46,078 nt of DNA, taken from positions 1 to 46,078 of the forward strand of contig NZ_WIXK01000015.1 of the NCBI RefSeq assembly GCF_009617595.1, read 5' to 3'. The position numbers and the translations under genes were made by a program. Position 1 is the first letter of the stretch; every line of letters begins with the position of its first letter. The DNA comes from Tritonibacter aquimaris (GTDB lineage Bacteria > Pseudomonadota > Alphaproteobacteria > Rhodobacterales > Rhodobacteraceae). This document shows positions 17,118 to 24,495 of this stretch, piece after piece. The notes under the pieces were generated by a model, which saw nothing but the letters and a program-made list of their open reading frames with translations, ran no database searches and was not told the DNA's origin.

Positions 17118-18881
17118 TTAGCCCAGATCATCATCACCGATCAGGGTGGAGCTGTAGCCACCGCCCACAACGGTCATGTCAACGGTATTGCCCAGAACGT
17201 TTGCACCTTGAACGATGCTCTGGTTAAAGGCTGCGTTGTCGAGCGCTGCATCAGCAGAAGCTGCGGAAGATCCGGTCACGAACCCGTCGTCACCATTGTT
17301 GGACCCCCAGTAACCACCGGACTGACCGCCCTGGCCACCGGTGCCAGATGCCCAGCCGCCTGCGCCGCCGATACCACCTTGTGCCAGTGCGTCACCGCCA
17401 CCAACAACTGCACCGCCAGCTACGCCGCCATATGCACCTGCGTCGCCGCCGTCACCGCCTGCACCGCCGTCACCAGCGATTGCTTTGGAAAGACCGTTGC
17501 CTTCACCAGCACCAAAGCCTTTACCACCAGCGTAGCCGCCATCGGATGTGCCCGATGCACCACCCGCGCCGCCAGCACCACCGGCACCACCGTCACCAGC
17601 ATCGCCGCTGTCACCGCTGTCGCCCGAGGACCCTTTGCCGTAGCCATTTGCATTGCCGCTGTCCGCGTCTCCCAGACCAAAGCCTTTACCCGCAGGCAGG
17701 AAGCCAAGTCCGCCGCCGAGACCTGCGCCAATTGCGCCTGCGTCGCCGCTGTCACCTTTGCCAAAGCCAGCTGCATGGCCAGTGTCACCAGTGGAACCGG
17801 TGCCACCACCGCCACCGCCGCCACCGCCGCCGCCGCCGGAACCAGCATCACCGGAGTCACCCCCGTTGGCACCAACACCAACACCAACACCGAGGCCACC
17901 AAGACCTACGCCAACGGATGTTGCGTCGCCGCCATCTCCGCCATCGTCGCCTTCGCTCTCACCACCTTCGTTGCCTTCGTGTTTTCCACCAAAGCCAAGC
18001 GCTGAACCACCATCTGCATAGGCTTTACCACCATCTGCACCGTTGGCTTTTGCATAACCTGCTCCGCCACCATCGGATTCATTGTCGATGCCATCATCAG
18101 AAGAAGCATAGCCACCTTTGGCGATCTGATAAGCTTTGTAATAGCCATCATTGGAGACTTCCGCGGACTCGGACACATCGTTGTCCTGCAGCGCGTTGTT
18201 CATGTTGTTGACGGTGCCGGTGTCATTGCCCTGACCGTTCAACGAATTGTTCATGACCTTGTTGAAATCGGTGTTGCCGCCGATATCAGTGTTCATGTCG
18301 CCATTGGCCATAGTGATGTCACCGATTTCAGCGTCTTCGCCGAGATCAAAGTCAGCAAAGTCATCATCGGTTGGTTCCCAGTCAGAAATGTCGATGTCGA
18401 TGTCTACATCGATATCGCTGGTATTTGTGACTGTGGTCTCAGAGATGTTCTTGCTTGCAGCAAACGCCAGAGAACCCGCATGTGAGCCAGAATGTGAGCT
18501 GGAGTCAGCATCCGAATTTGCATGACCTGCCCCTGCGCCAAGACCAACGCCCGCGCCGAGACCAACACCAGCACCTGCGCCATGACCTGAACTGTCAGAC
18601 GCTGAGCTTGAGTTATTGTCGGTGGTGTTGGAATTGTGGTTACCATTCAGGTTTCCGTTACCATTCAGGTTACCATTTCCATTACCATTCAGGTTGCCGT
18701 TGCCATTCAGGTTACCATTACCGTTCAGGTTCAGGTTTTCACTGTTCTGACCTTGATGCTGTCCCTGGCCTTGACCCTGACCTTGGCCCTGACCCTGGTG
18801 TTGCCCTTGGCCTTGGCCTTGCAATTGGCCTTGAAGTTGGCCCTGAAGGCCGAATAGATGGTTATGTCTGTTTCCTGACAT
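17118..18881 (-). CDS. Gly/Asn/Gln-rich low-complexity protein, predicted secreted fibre or matrix component
   Basis: 587 aa in zones: a Gln-Gly zone (about 14-46, GQGQ and QHQGQ units), an Asn-Gly zone (about 50-82, NLNGNG units), a Ser/Gly/Ala zone, an acidic Ile-Asp zone near 150-165, a mixed Asn/Asp zone, then about 300 residues of Gly-Gly-x/Gly-x-Gly low complexity (including a run of ten or more Gly), and a conserved-looking C-terminus with SIVQGANVLGNTVDMTVVGG. That tail resembles the repeats of the neighbouring 682-aa protein, which suggests a shared secretion or assembly signal. No signal peptide is seen, consistent with type I export. The ATG at 18881 follows GGGAG at 8 bases. It is first in the operon. 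Function is unknown; composition suggests a structural, polyglycine-type or amyloid-like extracellular protein. Confidence 0.8.
   Translation of the reverse strand: MSGNRHNHLFGLQGQLQGQLQGQGQGQHQGQGQGQGQGQGQHQGQNSENLNLNGNGNLNGNGNLNGNGNGNLNGNGNLNGNHNSNTTDNNSSSASDSSGHGAGAGVGLGAGVGLGAGAGHANSDADSSSHSGSHAGSLAFAASKNISETTVTNTSDIDVDIDIDISDWEPTDDDFADFDLGEDAEIGDITMANGDMNTDIGGNTDFNKVMNNSLNGQGNDTGTVNNMNNALQDNDVSESAEVSNDGYYKAYQIAKGGYASSDDGIDNESDGGGAGYAKANGADGGKAYADGGSALGFGGKHEGNEGGESEGDDGGDGGDATSVGVGLGGLGVGVGVGANGGDSGDAGSGGGGGGGGGGGGTGSTGDTGHAAGFGKGDSGDAGAIGAGLGGGLGFLPAGKGFGLGDADSGNANGYGKGSSGDSGDSGDAGDGGAGGAGGAGGASGTSDGGYAGGKGFGAGEGNGLSKAIAGDGGAGGDGGDAGAYGGVAGGAVVGGGDALAQGGIGGAGGWASGTGGQGGQSGGYWGSNNGDDGFVTGSSAASADAALDNAAFNQSIVQGANVLGNTVDMTVVGGGYSSTLIGDDDLG
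18641..18737 (-). repeat. In-gene tandem repeat encoding Asn-Leu-Asn-Gly units
   Basis: A unit of about 18 bases (TACCATTCAGGTTACCAT and close variants) is repeated about five times within the Gly-rich protein gene, encoding NLNGNG. The near-identity at DNA level suggests recent expansion, and the copy number could vary between strains without changing frame. Confidence 0.7.
18747..18848 (-). repeat. In-gene tandem repeat encoding Gln-Gly units
   Basis: Six-base units (GGCCAG or GGTCAG on the coding strand, plus CAT variants giving His) repeat through about 100 bp, encoding the GQGQ/QHQGQ zone. Because the unit is 6 bp, slippage changes length but keeps the frame. Confidence 0.7.
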
Positions 18882-19561
18882 TTTCGGTTCTCCCAATCGG
18901 GTTCGAACGACCACCAGTATATCCAACGTGGTCATTGCCGAACGCATTTAAATTGTTAATGAACATTTTCGTCTCAGGTGAAATTACTCAAAACGGATTT
19001 CACTCTGAGTGCCTGGTGAATCGTATTTACACCTCCTTCTTTTTCGCAATCTGACCAAGAGTATCCGACAAGAATCTCGCTTCGTCAGATTTAAAACTTA
19101 CTTGCGCGGCTGGGCTGCAAGCCTCATCAGGTTCACGAAAAACAGCAGTAGAGGTAAGCTAGCGATTGGATTTACACTCAATAGATATGAGGAATTCCAA
19201 TTACTTCACGCTTCAAATCAACCACTTACCCAAATTCAATTTAATGGGTTAACAGTTTAAAATCACGCAAATAGGGATATAAATATTTCAAGTTTGAACC
19301 GACTCGATAAAATTGTTATAACCTATGGATAAGAATTCCATCCAGATCACCTAACCTTTCGGTTAGTTGACGATATTTCGGATAGCATAATAACGTGACT
19401 AGACCGAATTGCAGAAGCTGGAATTACGAGGCACAGCAATTCACACAGGCTTCCTTTGAGCGAGGAAAAGAGCGCTTAAACTGTTAAGGGGAATGGAATA
19501 AGCAGCTTATTACCATCTCGATATCTTCGAGAACTTTATCGTGTGTGTGTGGGAGTTAATA
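18882..19561. other. Long AT-rich divergent regulatory region
   Basis: 680 bp separate the Gly-rich secretion operon (minus) from the LuxR-family regulator (plus). I see no credible gene: the one short plus-strand frame (19009-19260) has no ribosome site and no recognisable composition. A perfect 6-bp inverted repeat, CTAACC-TTTC-GGTTAG (19351-19366), lies about 195 bp upstream of the regulator start. The unusual length for this compact genome suggests several binding sites or long leaders for both transcripts. Confidence 0.55.
19351..19366. promoter_or_regulatory. Inverted repeat in the divergent region
   Basis: CTAACC and GGTTAG arms flank a TTTC spacer. This could be a dyad binding site, or a small RNA hairpin if it falls within the regulator leader. 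No T tract follows, so it is not a terminator. Confidence 0.4.
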
Positions 19562-20308
19562 ATGCCAAATATTACGAGTATGGAACCATTGGCATCAGGG
19601 GCGCATAACCATATTGAAAACGAGGGGGAAACAGCAATATTCATTGGACCAAAGAAAAGTTTTTCGAAAACAGTTTTGAGGAATGTCGAATTAGAAATTG
19701 ATGAAATCGATCCGGTCCGAGTCGATAATATCACTACCTTCAATGCTGTAAATCTTCCCGATTCGGGATCACCCTGTTTGATCGTTGTAGACGCCTCTCT
19801 CCTGGAGGAAGAGAGAGATAAGTTTCAGCGTTTGCTGGAACAGCGCGACATGCTGGGCACAAGTCTTGAGCCCCCGGGCATCGTATTGGCCTATATGCAC
19901 GACAGCTGCGTACAGAAAGTATTTGCCAGCTTTAAAAACATAGACGGGCTGCAAGGCGTTCTGCCTATGAATCAAAGTATCGATATCTGGCTTGCGGTCA
20001 TGCGACTGTTGCTGAGCGGAGGCACGTATTTCCCAGCCGATGTCATTCAGCTCAACGGGGCTGACAGCTGCAAAACCGATGTTGCCTGCGAAGCAGAAAC
20101 GCCCGATCCCGTAGCCGCGACATTGACGCAGCGGGAAATCGCGGTGATGGAATACGTTCGCAAAGGTCTGCAGAACAAGCAGATCGCAGAGAAGCTCAAA
20201 GTCTCAGAGCACACCATCAAGCTGCATATTCACCATGTCATCACCAAATTGAAGGTGAGCAACAGAACCGCAGCTGCGATGAAATTCGTTCAAGGTATGC
20301 AGCATTGA
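19562..20308 (+). CDS. LuxR-family transcriptional regulator with degenerate receiver domain (CsgD/VpsT-like layout)
   Basis: 248 aa. Residues about 25-150 resemble a response-regulator receiver: CLIVVDAS keeps an Asp at the phospho-acceptor position (Asp77), but the acidic pair near the N-terminus is missing (AIFIGPKK) and the usual lysine loop reads VLPMNQS, so normal phosphorylation is doubtful. Residues about 183-245 are a clear LuxR helix-turn-helix (LTQREIAVMEYVRKGL, then NKQIAEKLKVSEHTIKLHIHHV). CsgD and VpsT, which control biofilm matrix genes, share this non-canonical receiver plus LuxR layout; direct kinship is my inference. The ATG at 19562 has GGAG 6 bases upstream; an earlier in-frame GTG (19541) is less likely. 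It faces away from the Gly-rich/type I secretion operon. Confidence 0.87.
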   Translation: MPNITSMEPLASGAHNHIENEGETAIFIGPKKSFSKTVLRNVELEIDEIDPVRVDNITTFNAVNLPDSGSPCLIVVDASLLEEERDKFQRLLEQRDMLGTSLEPPGIVLAYMHDSCVQKVFASFKNIDGLQGVLPMNQSIDIWLAVMRLLLSGGTYFPADVIQLNGADSCKTDVACEAETPDPVAATLTQREIAVMEYVRKGLQNKQIAEKLKVSEHTIKLHIHHVITKLKVSNRTAAAMKFVQGMQH

Positions 20309-20835
20309 GCGAACAACCCCCTTCGCCACAGAACGCGCGCGGGGATCCACACGATGTGCAACTGGATGAAATTCTGTTGCGCGTCGGGCGTCTCAACTAC
20401 ACTTGGACCAATACGGAAAGCCTGTTGATCCATCTGATCGCTGGTCTAGCAGTGGTTGAGAAAGACGTAGCAGTGGTGATTTTTCTGACCTTGAACACCA
20501 CCCGTGCCCGGGTTGATTTGGTGGAACGTCTGTCAAAATTGCCGCAAGTCGATACTGCATTGCGGGACGCGATCCTTGATCTGACGTCCCGGCTCGTGCG
20601 GCAGTCAAAACTGCGCAACAAATACAATCACTGCATCTATTCCTTTGAACCAGACGCGGGGAAAATTCACACAATCATGATGCGGATCCAGGACCGGCGC
20701 AAAGATATCAAGCTGGGAAAAATGGAAACCATCACCTCGGATGAGGCCGATGCAATAGACAGCTGCATTGCCAATCTGGAGCGGCTCAATACCGACATCT
20801 GGAGCCTGGTTCACGCGCAGGGGTTCCCGCGCTAA
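20305..20835 (+). CDS. Hypothetical protein translationally coupled to the LuxR-family regulator
   Basis: 176 aa with a TTG start that overlaps the regulator stop (TTGA), so translation is probably coupled by re-initiation. The sequence looks helical, with a LRVGRLNYTWTNTESLLIHLI segment near residues 26-46, a Thr/Arg-rich middle and a conserved-looking SKLRNKYNHCIYSF block near 110-125. I recognise no family motif with confidence; the R-N-x-x-x-H pattern recalls small helical proteins of unknown function. No signal peptide or membrane span. Coupling suggests it works with or modulates the regulator. It ends at a strong hairpin. Confidence 0.7.
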   Translation: MSEQPPSPQNARGDPHDVQLDEILLRVGRLNYTWTNTESLLIHLIAGLAVVEKDVAVVIFLTLNTTRARVDLVERLSKLPQVDTALRDAILDLTSRLVRQSKLRNKYNHCIYSFEPDAGKIHTIMMRIQDRRKDIKLGKMETITSDEADAIDSCIANLERLNTDIWSLVHAQGFPR

Positions 20836-20839
20836 TGCA

Positions 20840-20870
20840 ACCGGCCCCTTCCGGGGCCGGTGCGTATTTT
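20840..20870. terminator. Rho-independent terminator between convergent genes
   Basis: ACCGGCCCC and GGGGCCGGT pair as a 9-bp stem around TTCC (20840-20861), followed by TGCGTATTTT on the plus strand. It ends the regulator/176-aa transcript; the minus-strand gene stops within a few bases of it, so it may serve both. Confidence 0.8.
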
Positions 20871-21342
20871 AAAGGCCGAGCTCTTCCAGGCCGGGGTGAT
20901 CTTCCGGGCGTGGGCCCGCGCCCCAAAGGAATTTGCGTTCATCTTCGCGGATCGCCAGATCGTTGATTTGCGCAATTCGACGGCGCATGCGGCCATCTTC
21001 AGCAAATTCCCAGTTTTCATTGCCAAAGGAGCGGTACCACTGGCCGCTGTCGTCGCGCCATTCATAGGCAAAACGCACAGCAATGCGATTGTCTGCAAAG
21101 GTCCAAAGGTCTTTGATCAGGCGATACTCGATCTCGCGCGTCCATTTGCGAGTCAAAAGAGCATGAATCTCTTCGTGTCCGTTCACATATTCTGAGCGAT
21201 TTCGCCACTGGCTGTCGTTGGTATAGGCCAAGGTTACGCGATCAGGATCGCGCGTATTCCAGGCATCTTCCGCCGCACGGACTTTTTTTAGGGCAGTTTC
21301 CCGATTGAATGGGGGCAGAGGGGGGCGTGGAGCATCGGTCAT
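20869..21342 (-). CDS. SnoaL-like/NTF2-fold protein of the DUF1348 family
   Basis: 157 aa. The DUF1348 signature is clear: [29 protein letters not shown] near the N-terminus, then [34 protein letters not shown], and [23 protein letters not shown]. The fold is an NTF2-like cone that often binds small hydrophobic ligands; the biochemical role of the family is not established. No signal peptide. It is divergent from the TetR regulator across 231 bp, a layout that often means the regulator controls the neighbour. Confidence 0.85.
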   Translation of the reverse strand: MTDAPRPPLPPFNRETALKKVRAAEDAWNTRDPDRVTLAYTNDSQWRNRSEYVNGHEEIHALLTRKWTREIEYRLIKDLWTFADNRIAVRFAYEWRDDSGQWYRSFGNENWEFAEDGRMRRRIAQINDLAIREDERKFLWGAGPRPEDHPGLEELGL

Positions 21343-21530
21343 ACGCTGTTTCCTTGTATCAATCTGGCGGTGAGTGGGGCGCCAGAATCGTATTGTGTGG
21401 TCTTGTGGTCTGTGTAATGTTCAGATGGTGTACTGATCGGTTAATGTTCGCAAGTAAAATAAACGGCATCTCATTGTATTCTCCGCTACAGTCTGAAAAA
21501 TGTGAGAAATTGACCAAGTTGTAGCCAAGC

Positions 21531-21550
21531 CCCTCCCGCTGTATGGAGGG
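21531..21550. promoter_or_regulatory. Possible operator upstream of the TetR gene
   Basis: CCCTCC (21531-21536) and GGAGGG (21545-21550) form an inverted repeat with an 8-base spacer, 24-43 bp upstream of the tetR ATG and within the divergent promoter region. A TetR dimer could bind such a dyad, but a single short repeat is weak evidence. Confidence 0.3.
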
Positions 21551-21573
21551 CGTAAGCCAGACGAGGAGTAAGA

Positions 21574-22146
21574 ATGAGCCGCAACAAACGCGATGAACTT
21601 GTACAAAAGTCGCTTTGGCTGTTTTACCGCAATGGTTTCCATGCCACCGGGATGGATCTGGTTGCGAAGGAGACAGGCGTCTCTAAAACCTCTATCTACA
21701 AGCATTTCCGCACCAAAGAAGAGCTGATCCTCGCAGCGCTGCAACTGCGTGATGAGAACTTTCGCGGCTGGCTCTTTGGTCGCATGGGTGAGCTGTCCTC
21801 CACTCCCAAAGGCCAGCTGTTGGCGATCTTTGATGCGATGGAAGAGTGGTTTTTGCAGGACGGGTTTCAGGGCTGCATGTTCATCAAAGCCAGCGCGGAA
21901 TATCAGGCTCAGGACCATGCGATCAACCAACAGTCGCTTGATCACAAAAAGCTGCTCGCGGAACATTTCGAAATTCTGGCCCGGGATGCTGGTGCAGCGG
22001 ACCCATTGGAGCTCGCGAAACACCTGCTGATATTGAAAGAGGGCGCAATTGTTCTGGCAGCGATGTCACACACGCCTAATGCAGCGCGGGACGCAAAAAC
22101 GGTGGCAGAGATGCTGATTGCCAAAGCCATACCTTCTGATGGCTAA
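21574..22146 (+). CDS. TetR/AcrR-family transcriptional regulator
   Basis: 190 aa. The N-terminal helix-turn-helix is typical: LVQKSLWLFYRNGFHATGMDLVAKETGVSKTSIYKHF spans roughly residues 9-46. It is followed by RTKEELILAAL, then a helical ligand-binding domain with EWFLQDGFQGCMFIKASAEY, close to the TetR_C-type effector domain. GAGGAG precedes the ATG. Neighbours on both sides (the divergent DUF1348 gene and the downstream acyl ligase and thiolase) are plausible targets. The ligand is unknown, but an acyl-CoA or lipophilic compound would fit the downstream genes. Confidence 0.9.
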   Translation: MSRNKRDELVQKSLWLFYRNGFHATGMDLVAKETGVSKTSIYKHFRTKEELILAALQLRDENFRGWLFGRMGELSSTPKGQLLAIFDAMEEWFLQDGFQGCMFIKASAEYQAQDHAINQQSLDHKKLLAEHFEILARDAGAADPLELAKHLLILKEGAIVLAAMSHTPNAARDAKTVAEMLIAKAIPSDG

Positions 22147-22238
22147 GACTGGCTGGCTTTGAAACGCCCGATTGCCCTTGGCCCGCAGCCTCACACTCGC
22201 GTAAACCTATGATCAGAACGATGGTGTAAGGTATGAAG

Positions 22239-23396
22239 ATGACTGCGCAGCGCGAGGTTTTCCATATTGCGGCAAAGGCCAAGCTGCTGACGCCACAAGC
22301 TGACGGCGCAGATCAATTGCTAAAGGCGCTTGGCTCGGGTCTGTCTTTGCGCGCAAGCCCGCTAGCAAAGACACCCCTAATAGCAACGCAAAGCGCTGTG
22401 CAGGTGGTGATGTGCGAAAGCTCCGGCTCTACAGGGGCACCCAAACTGATCCGACGCACGCCTTCAAGTTGGCGCGCAAGCTTTGAGATCAACAAAGCGC
22501 TTTTGGGTGTGACGCCCGATGACACCTATGCGGTGCTTGGCCATCTCGGCCATTCCATCAGCCTTTATGCCGCGACAGAAGCGCTGCATATTGGTGCCGA
22601 TCTTGCAATTCTCTCGGGGCACACGCCCGCACAGCAGGCAAGTGCGCTACGTGAACATGAGGCCAGCCTGCTCTATGCCACTCCAAGCCAGCTCAGGCTG
22701 TTGATTGCCGCGGATGGTGCAGTTTTTCCCAAGATCACGCGGCTGATCTGTGGTGGGGGCGCGCTGGGTGCGGGGCTACAGGCCCGCCTGCCAGATCAGT
22801 TCCCTGCAGCCCGTGTGATTGAATTCTTTGGCGCCTCGGAAACCAGTTTCATTTCCATGTCAGATGCGGCAACCCCGGATAAATCTGTGGGCAAAGCCTA
22901 TCCAGGCGTCGACATTCACATTGATGCACCATTGGATGAGGTCGGGGAAATCTGGGTCAAAAGCCCGTATCTGTTTGCAGGCTATGAAGAAGGTGACAGC
23001 CCGCTGACCCGTTGGAAAGGCGGCTACCTTGCCATTGGCGAAATGGGACTGCTGGATGCTGATGGTTATCTCTATCTGCGGGGTCGCCGCAGCCGGATGG
23101 TGACGGTTGCAGATCAAAACGTATTCCCAGAAGCAATTGAGAGCTGTCTGATGGCTCAGCCTGGTGTCAGTGCTGCAGCTGTTATCCCTGTCGCGGATCC
23201 GCTACGGGGCCATCATATTGTTGCTGTTGTTCAGGGCGTAGCGGATGAAACGGCGCTGCGACAGGCCTGTCGCGCAACCTTGGGCGCAGCCGCAGCCCCG
23301 CGCAGTTTCTGGTATCGCGATAACATCCCGCTGCTCCCGGCTGGCAAACCCGACCTAAAGCTTTTGCAGCGGCTATGGCAGGAGCGAAACGCATGA
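22239..23396 (+). CDS. Short AMP-dependent acyl-CoA synthetase/ligase family protein
   Basis: About 385 aa. The adenylation motifs are present: ESSGSTGAPKLI (A3, phosphate loop, about residue 62), EFFGASETSF (A5), GEIWVKSPYLFAGY, the YLRGRRSRMV hinge (A8), and a late GKPDLKLL carrying the catalytic lysine (A10). It is about 100 residues shorter than usual family members, mainly at the N-terminus before A3, yet the reading frame is intact. ATG at 22239 is preferred over 22233 because AAGG lies 7 bases upstream. Its stop overlaps the thiolase start (ATGA), so both are coupled. It probably activates a carboxylic acid as an acyl-CoA; the substrate cannot be deduced. Confidence 0.85.
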   Translation: MTAQREVFHIAAKAKLLTPQADGADQLLKALGSGLSLRASPLAKTPLIATQSAVQVVMCESSGSTGAPKLIRRTPSSWRASFEINKALLGVTPDDTYAVLGHLGHSISLYAATEALHIGADLAILSGHTPAQQASALREHEASLLYATPSQLRLLIAADGAVFPKITRLICGGGALGAGLQARLPDQFPAARVIEFFGASETSFISMSDAATPDKSVGKAYPGVDIHIDAPLDEVGEIWVKSPYLFAGYEEGDSPLTRWKGGYLAIGEMGLLDADGYLYLRGRRSRMVTVADQNVFPEAIESCLMAQPGVSAAAVIPVADPLRGHHIVAVVQGVADETALRQACRATLGAAAAPRSFWYRDNIPLLPAGKPDLKLLQRLWQERNA

Positions 23397-24493
23397 GCCC
23401 CAGCTATATCATCGCGGCCCGCCGCAGCGCAGTTGCCCCCAGAGGGGGGGCACTTTCAAACCTGCTCCCACATGAATTGGCAGCACCAGTGATCGCAGAT
23501 CTGTTGCAGCACGCAGGTATCGAACGTGATCAGATTGATGAGTTAATCCTATCAAACGCGCTGGGTGCCGGTGGAAACCCCGCCCGGATTGCAGCACTGG
23601 CCGCCAACCTGCCAGAGCGTATCGCCGGGCTTAGTATTGATCGCCAATGCGCGGGGGGATTGGACGCTATTTTGCTAGGCGATGTGATGATCAGATCAGG
23701 CCTGCATGACGTGGTGATCGCGGGCGGTGTCGAAAGCTATTCACGCCGCCCGATCCGCATGCACGCCCCGGCAGATGGCAGCGCGCCGGTGCCATATAAT
23801 CAGGCTCCGTTCACCCCGTGGCCAGACCGCGATCCGGATATGGCCACAGCTGCGGATACTCTGGCGCAAAAACTTGGCATCAGCCATGAAGAACAAGATC
23901 GCTGGGCGCAGGGCAGCCACGCCAAAGCGCGTGCGGCTGAAGATGTGCTGATGCAGGAAATTACCCCGATTGCAGGGCTCAGCCAAGACAGTTTCACCCG
24001 AGACCTGACCCCGCGTCATTGCAGCCGCGCGAAGACGGTTTGTGGCTCCATCACCGCCGCCAATATGGCTGTCGCTGCAGATGGGGCTGCTTTTGTGCTC
24101 ATGGTGTCTGAGCGCATTGCCCGCAATCACAGTGCAGTTGAGGTTCTGTCTGGTGCAACCCTCGGCGCCGATCCCTTGCAACCTGGCCTCGCACCGCTCC
24201 CTGCGATTGAGAACAGCCTGAAACGAGCCAGTCTCACGCCGCAGGATGTGGATACGGCAGAAATTATGGAAGCCTTCGCGGTACAGGCCATCGCTTGTCT
24301 GCGCGGCGCAGGGTTCGCTGAGGATCAAATCAACCGCCATGGCGGCGCATTGGCGCGCGGGCACCCGGTTGGGGCATCAGGCGCTATACTGGCTGTGCAT
24401 CTTTATCATCAGCTGCAACACACCAAGCGCAACGGATTGGCTGCGATCGCCGCCGCCGGAGGCATTGGCAGCGCCTTAGTTCTGCAAGGATAA
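23393..24493 (+). CDS. Thiolase-family protein with altered active site
   Basis: 366 aa, coupled to the acyl ligase by an ATGA overlap, with AGGAG upstream. The nucleophilic cysteine is present (DRQCAGG, Cys86), as is the GHPVGASGA histidine loop (His324). Two other classical residues are changed: the NEAFA asparagine is Met292 (IMEAFA), and the second cysteine of the C-terminal C-I-G-G-G block is alanine (IAAAGGIG, about Ala353). Biosynthetic and degradative thiolases use that cysteine as an acid/base, so ordinary Claisen condensation or thiolysis is doubtful. It may instead be an acyl-transfer or decarboxylating condensing enzyme acting on the product of the neighbouring ligase. Confidence 0.87.
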   Translation: MSPSYIIAARRSAVAPRGGALSNLLPHELAAPVIADLLQHAGIERDQIDELILSNALGAGGNPARIAALAANLPERIAGLSIDRQCAGGLDAILLGDVMIRSGLHDVVIAGGVESYSRRPIRMHAPADGSAPVPYNQAPFTPWPDRDPDMATAADTLAQKLGISHEEQDRWAQGSHAKARAAEDVLMQEITPIAGLSQDSFTRDLTPRHCSRAKTVCGSITAANMAVAADGAAFVLMVSERIARNHSAVEVLSGATLGADPLQPGLAPLPAIENSLKRASLTPQDVDTAEIMEAFAVQAIACLRGAGFAEDQINRHGGALARGHPVGASGAILAVHLYHQLQHTKRNGLAAIAAAGGIGSALVLQG

Positions 24494-24495
24494 AG

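Noticed and set aside
17025-18005. Long plus-strand frame opposite the Gly-rich protein gene
   Set aside because: Its Ala/Thr/Cys-rich product is the mirror of the GGx repeat DNA on the other strand. It has no ribosome site, and the minus-strand gene has a good start, operon context and a sensible tail.
17118-18881. CRISPR-like array suggested by dense short repeats
   Set aside because: Repeats are 6 and 18 bp, directly tandem, lack unique spacers and fall inside one open reading frame.
19009-19260. Possible 83-aa gene in the divergent AT-rich region
   Set aside because: No ribosome site, no recognisable motif, and composition typical of chance translation of AT-rich DNA.
19367-19393. TTGACG ... 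TAATAA as a promoter for the LuxR-family regulator
   Set aside because: The spacing is 15 bases and the -10 match is poor; a nearer CATAAT gives only 13. Not supportable without transcript data.
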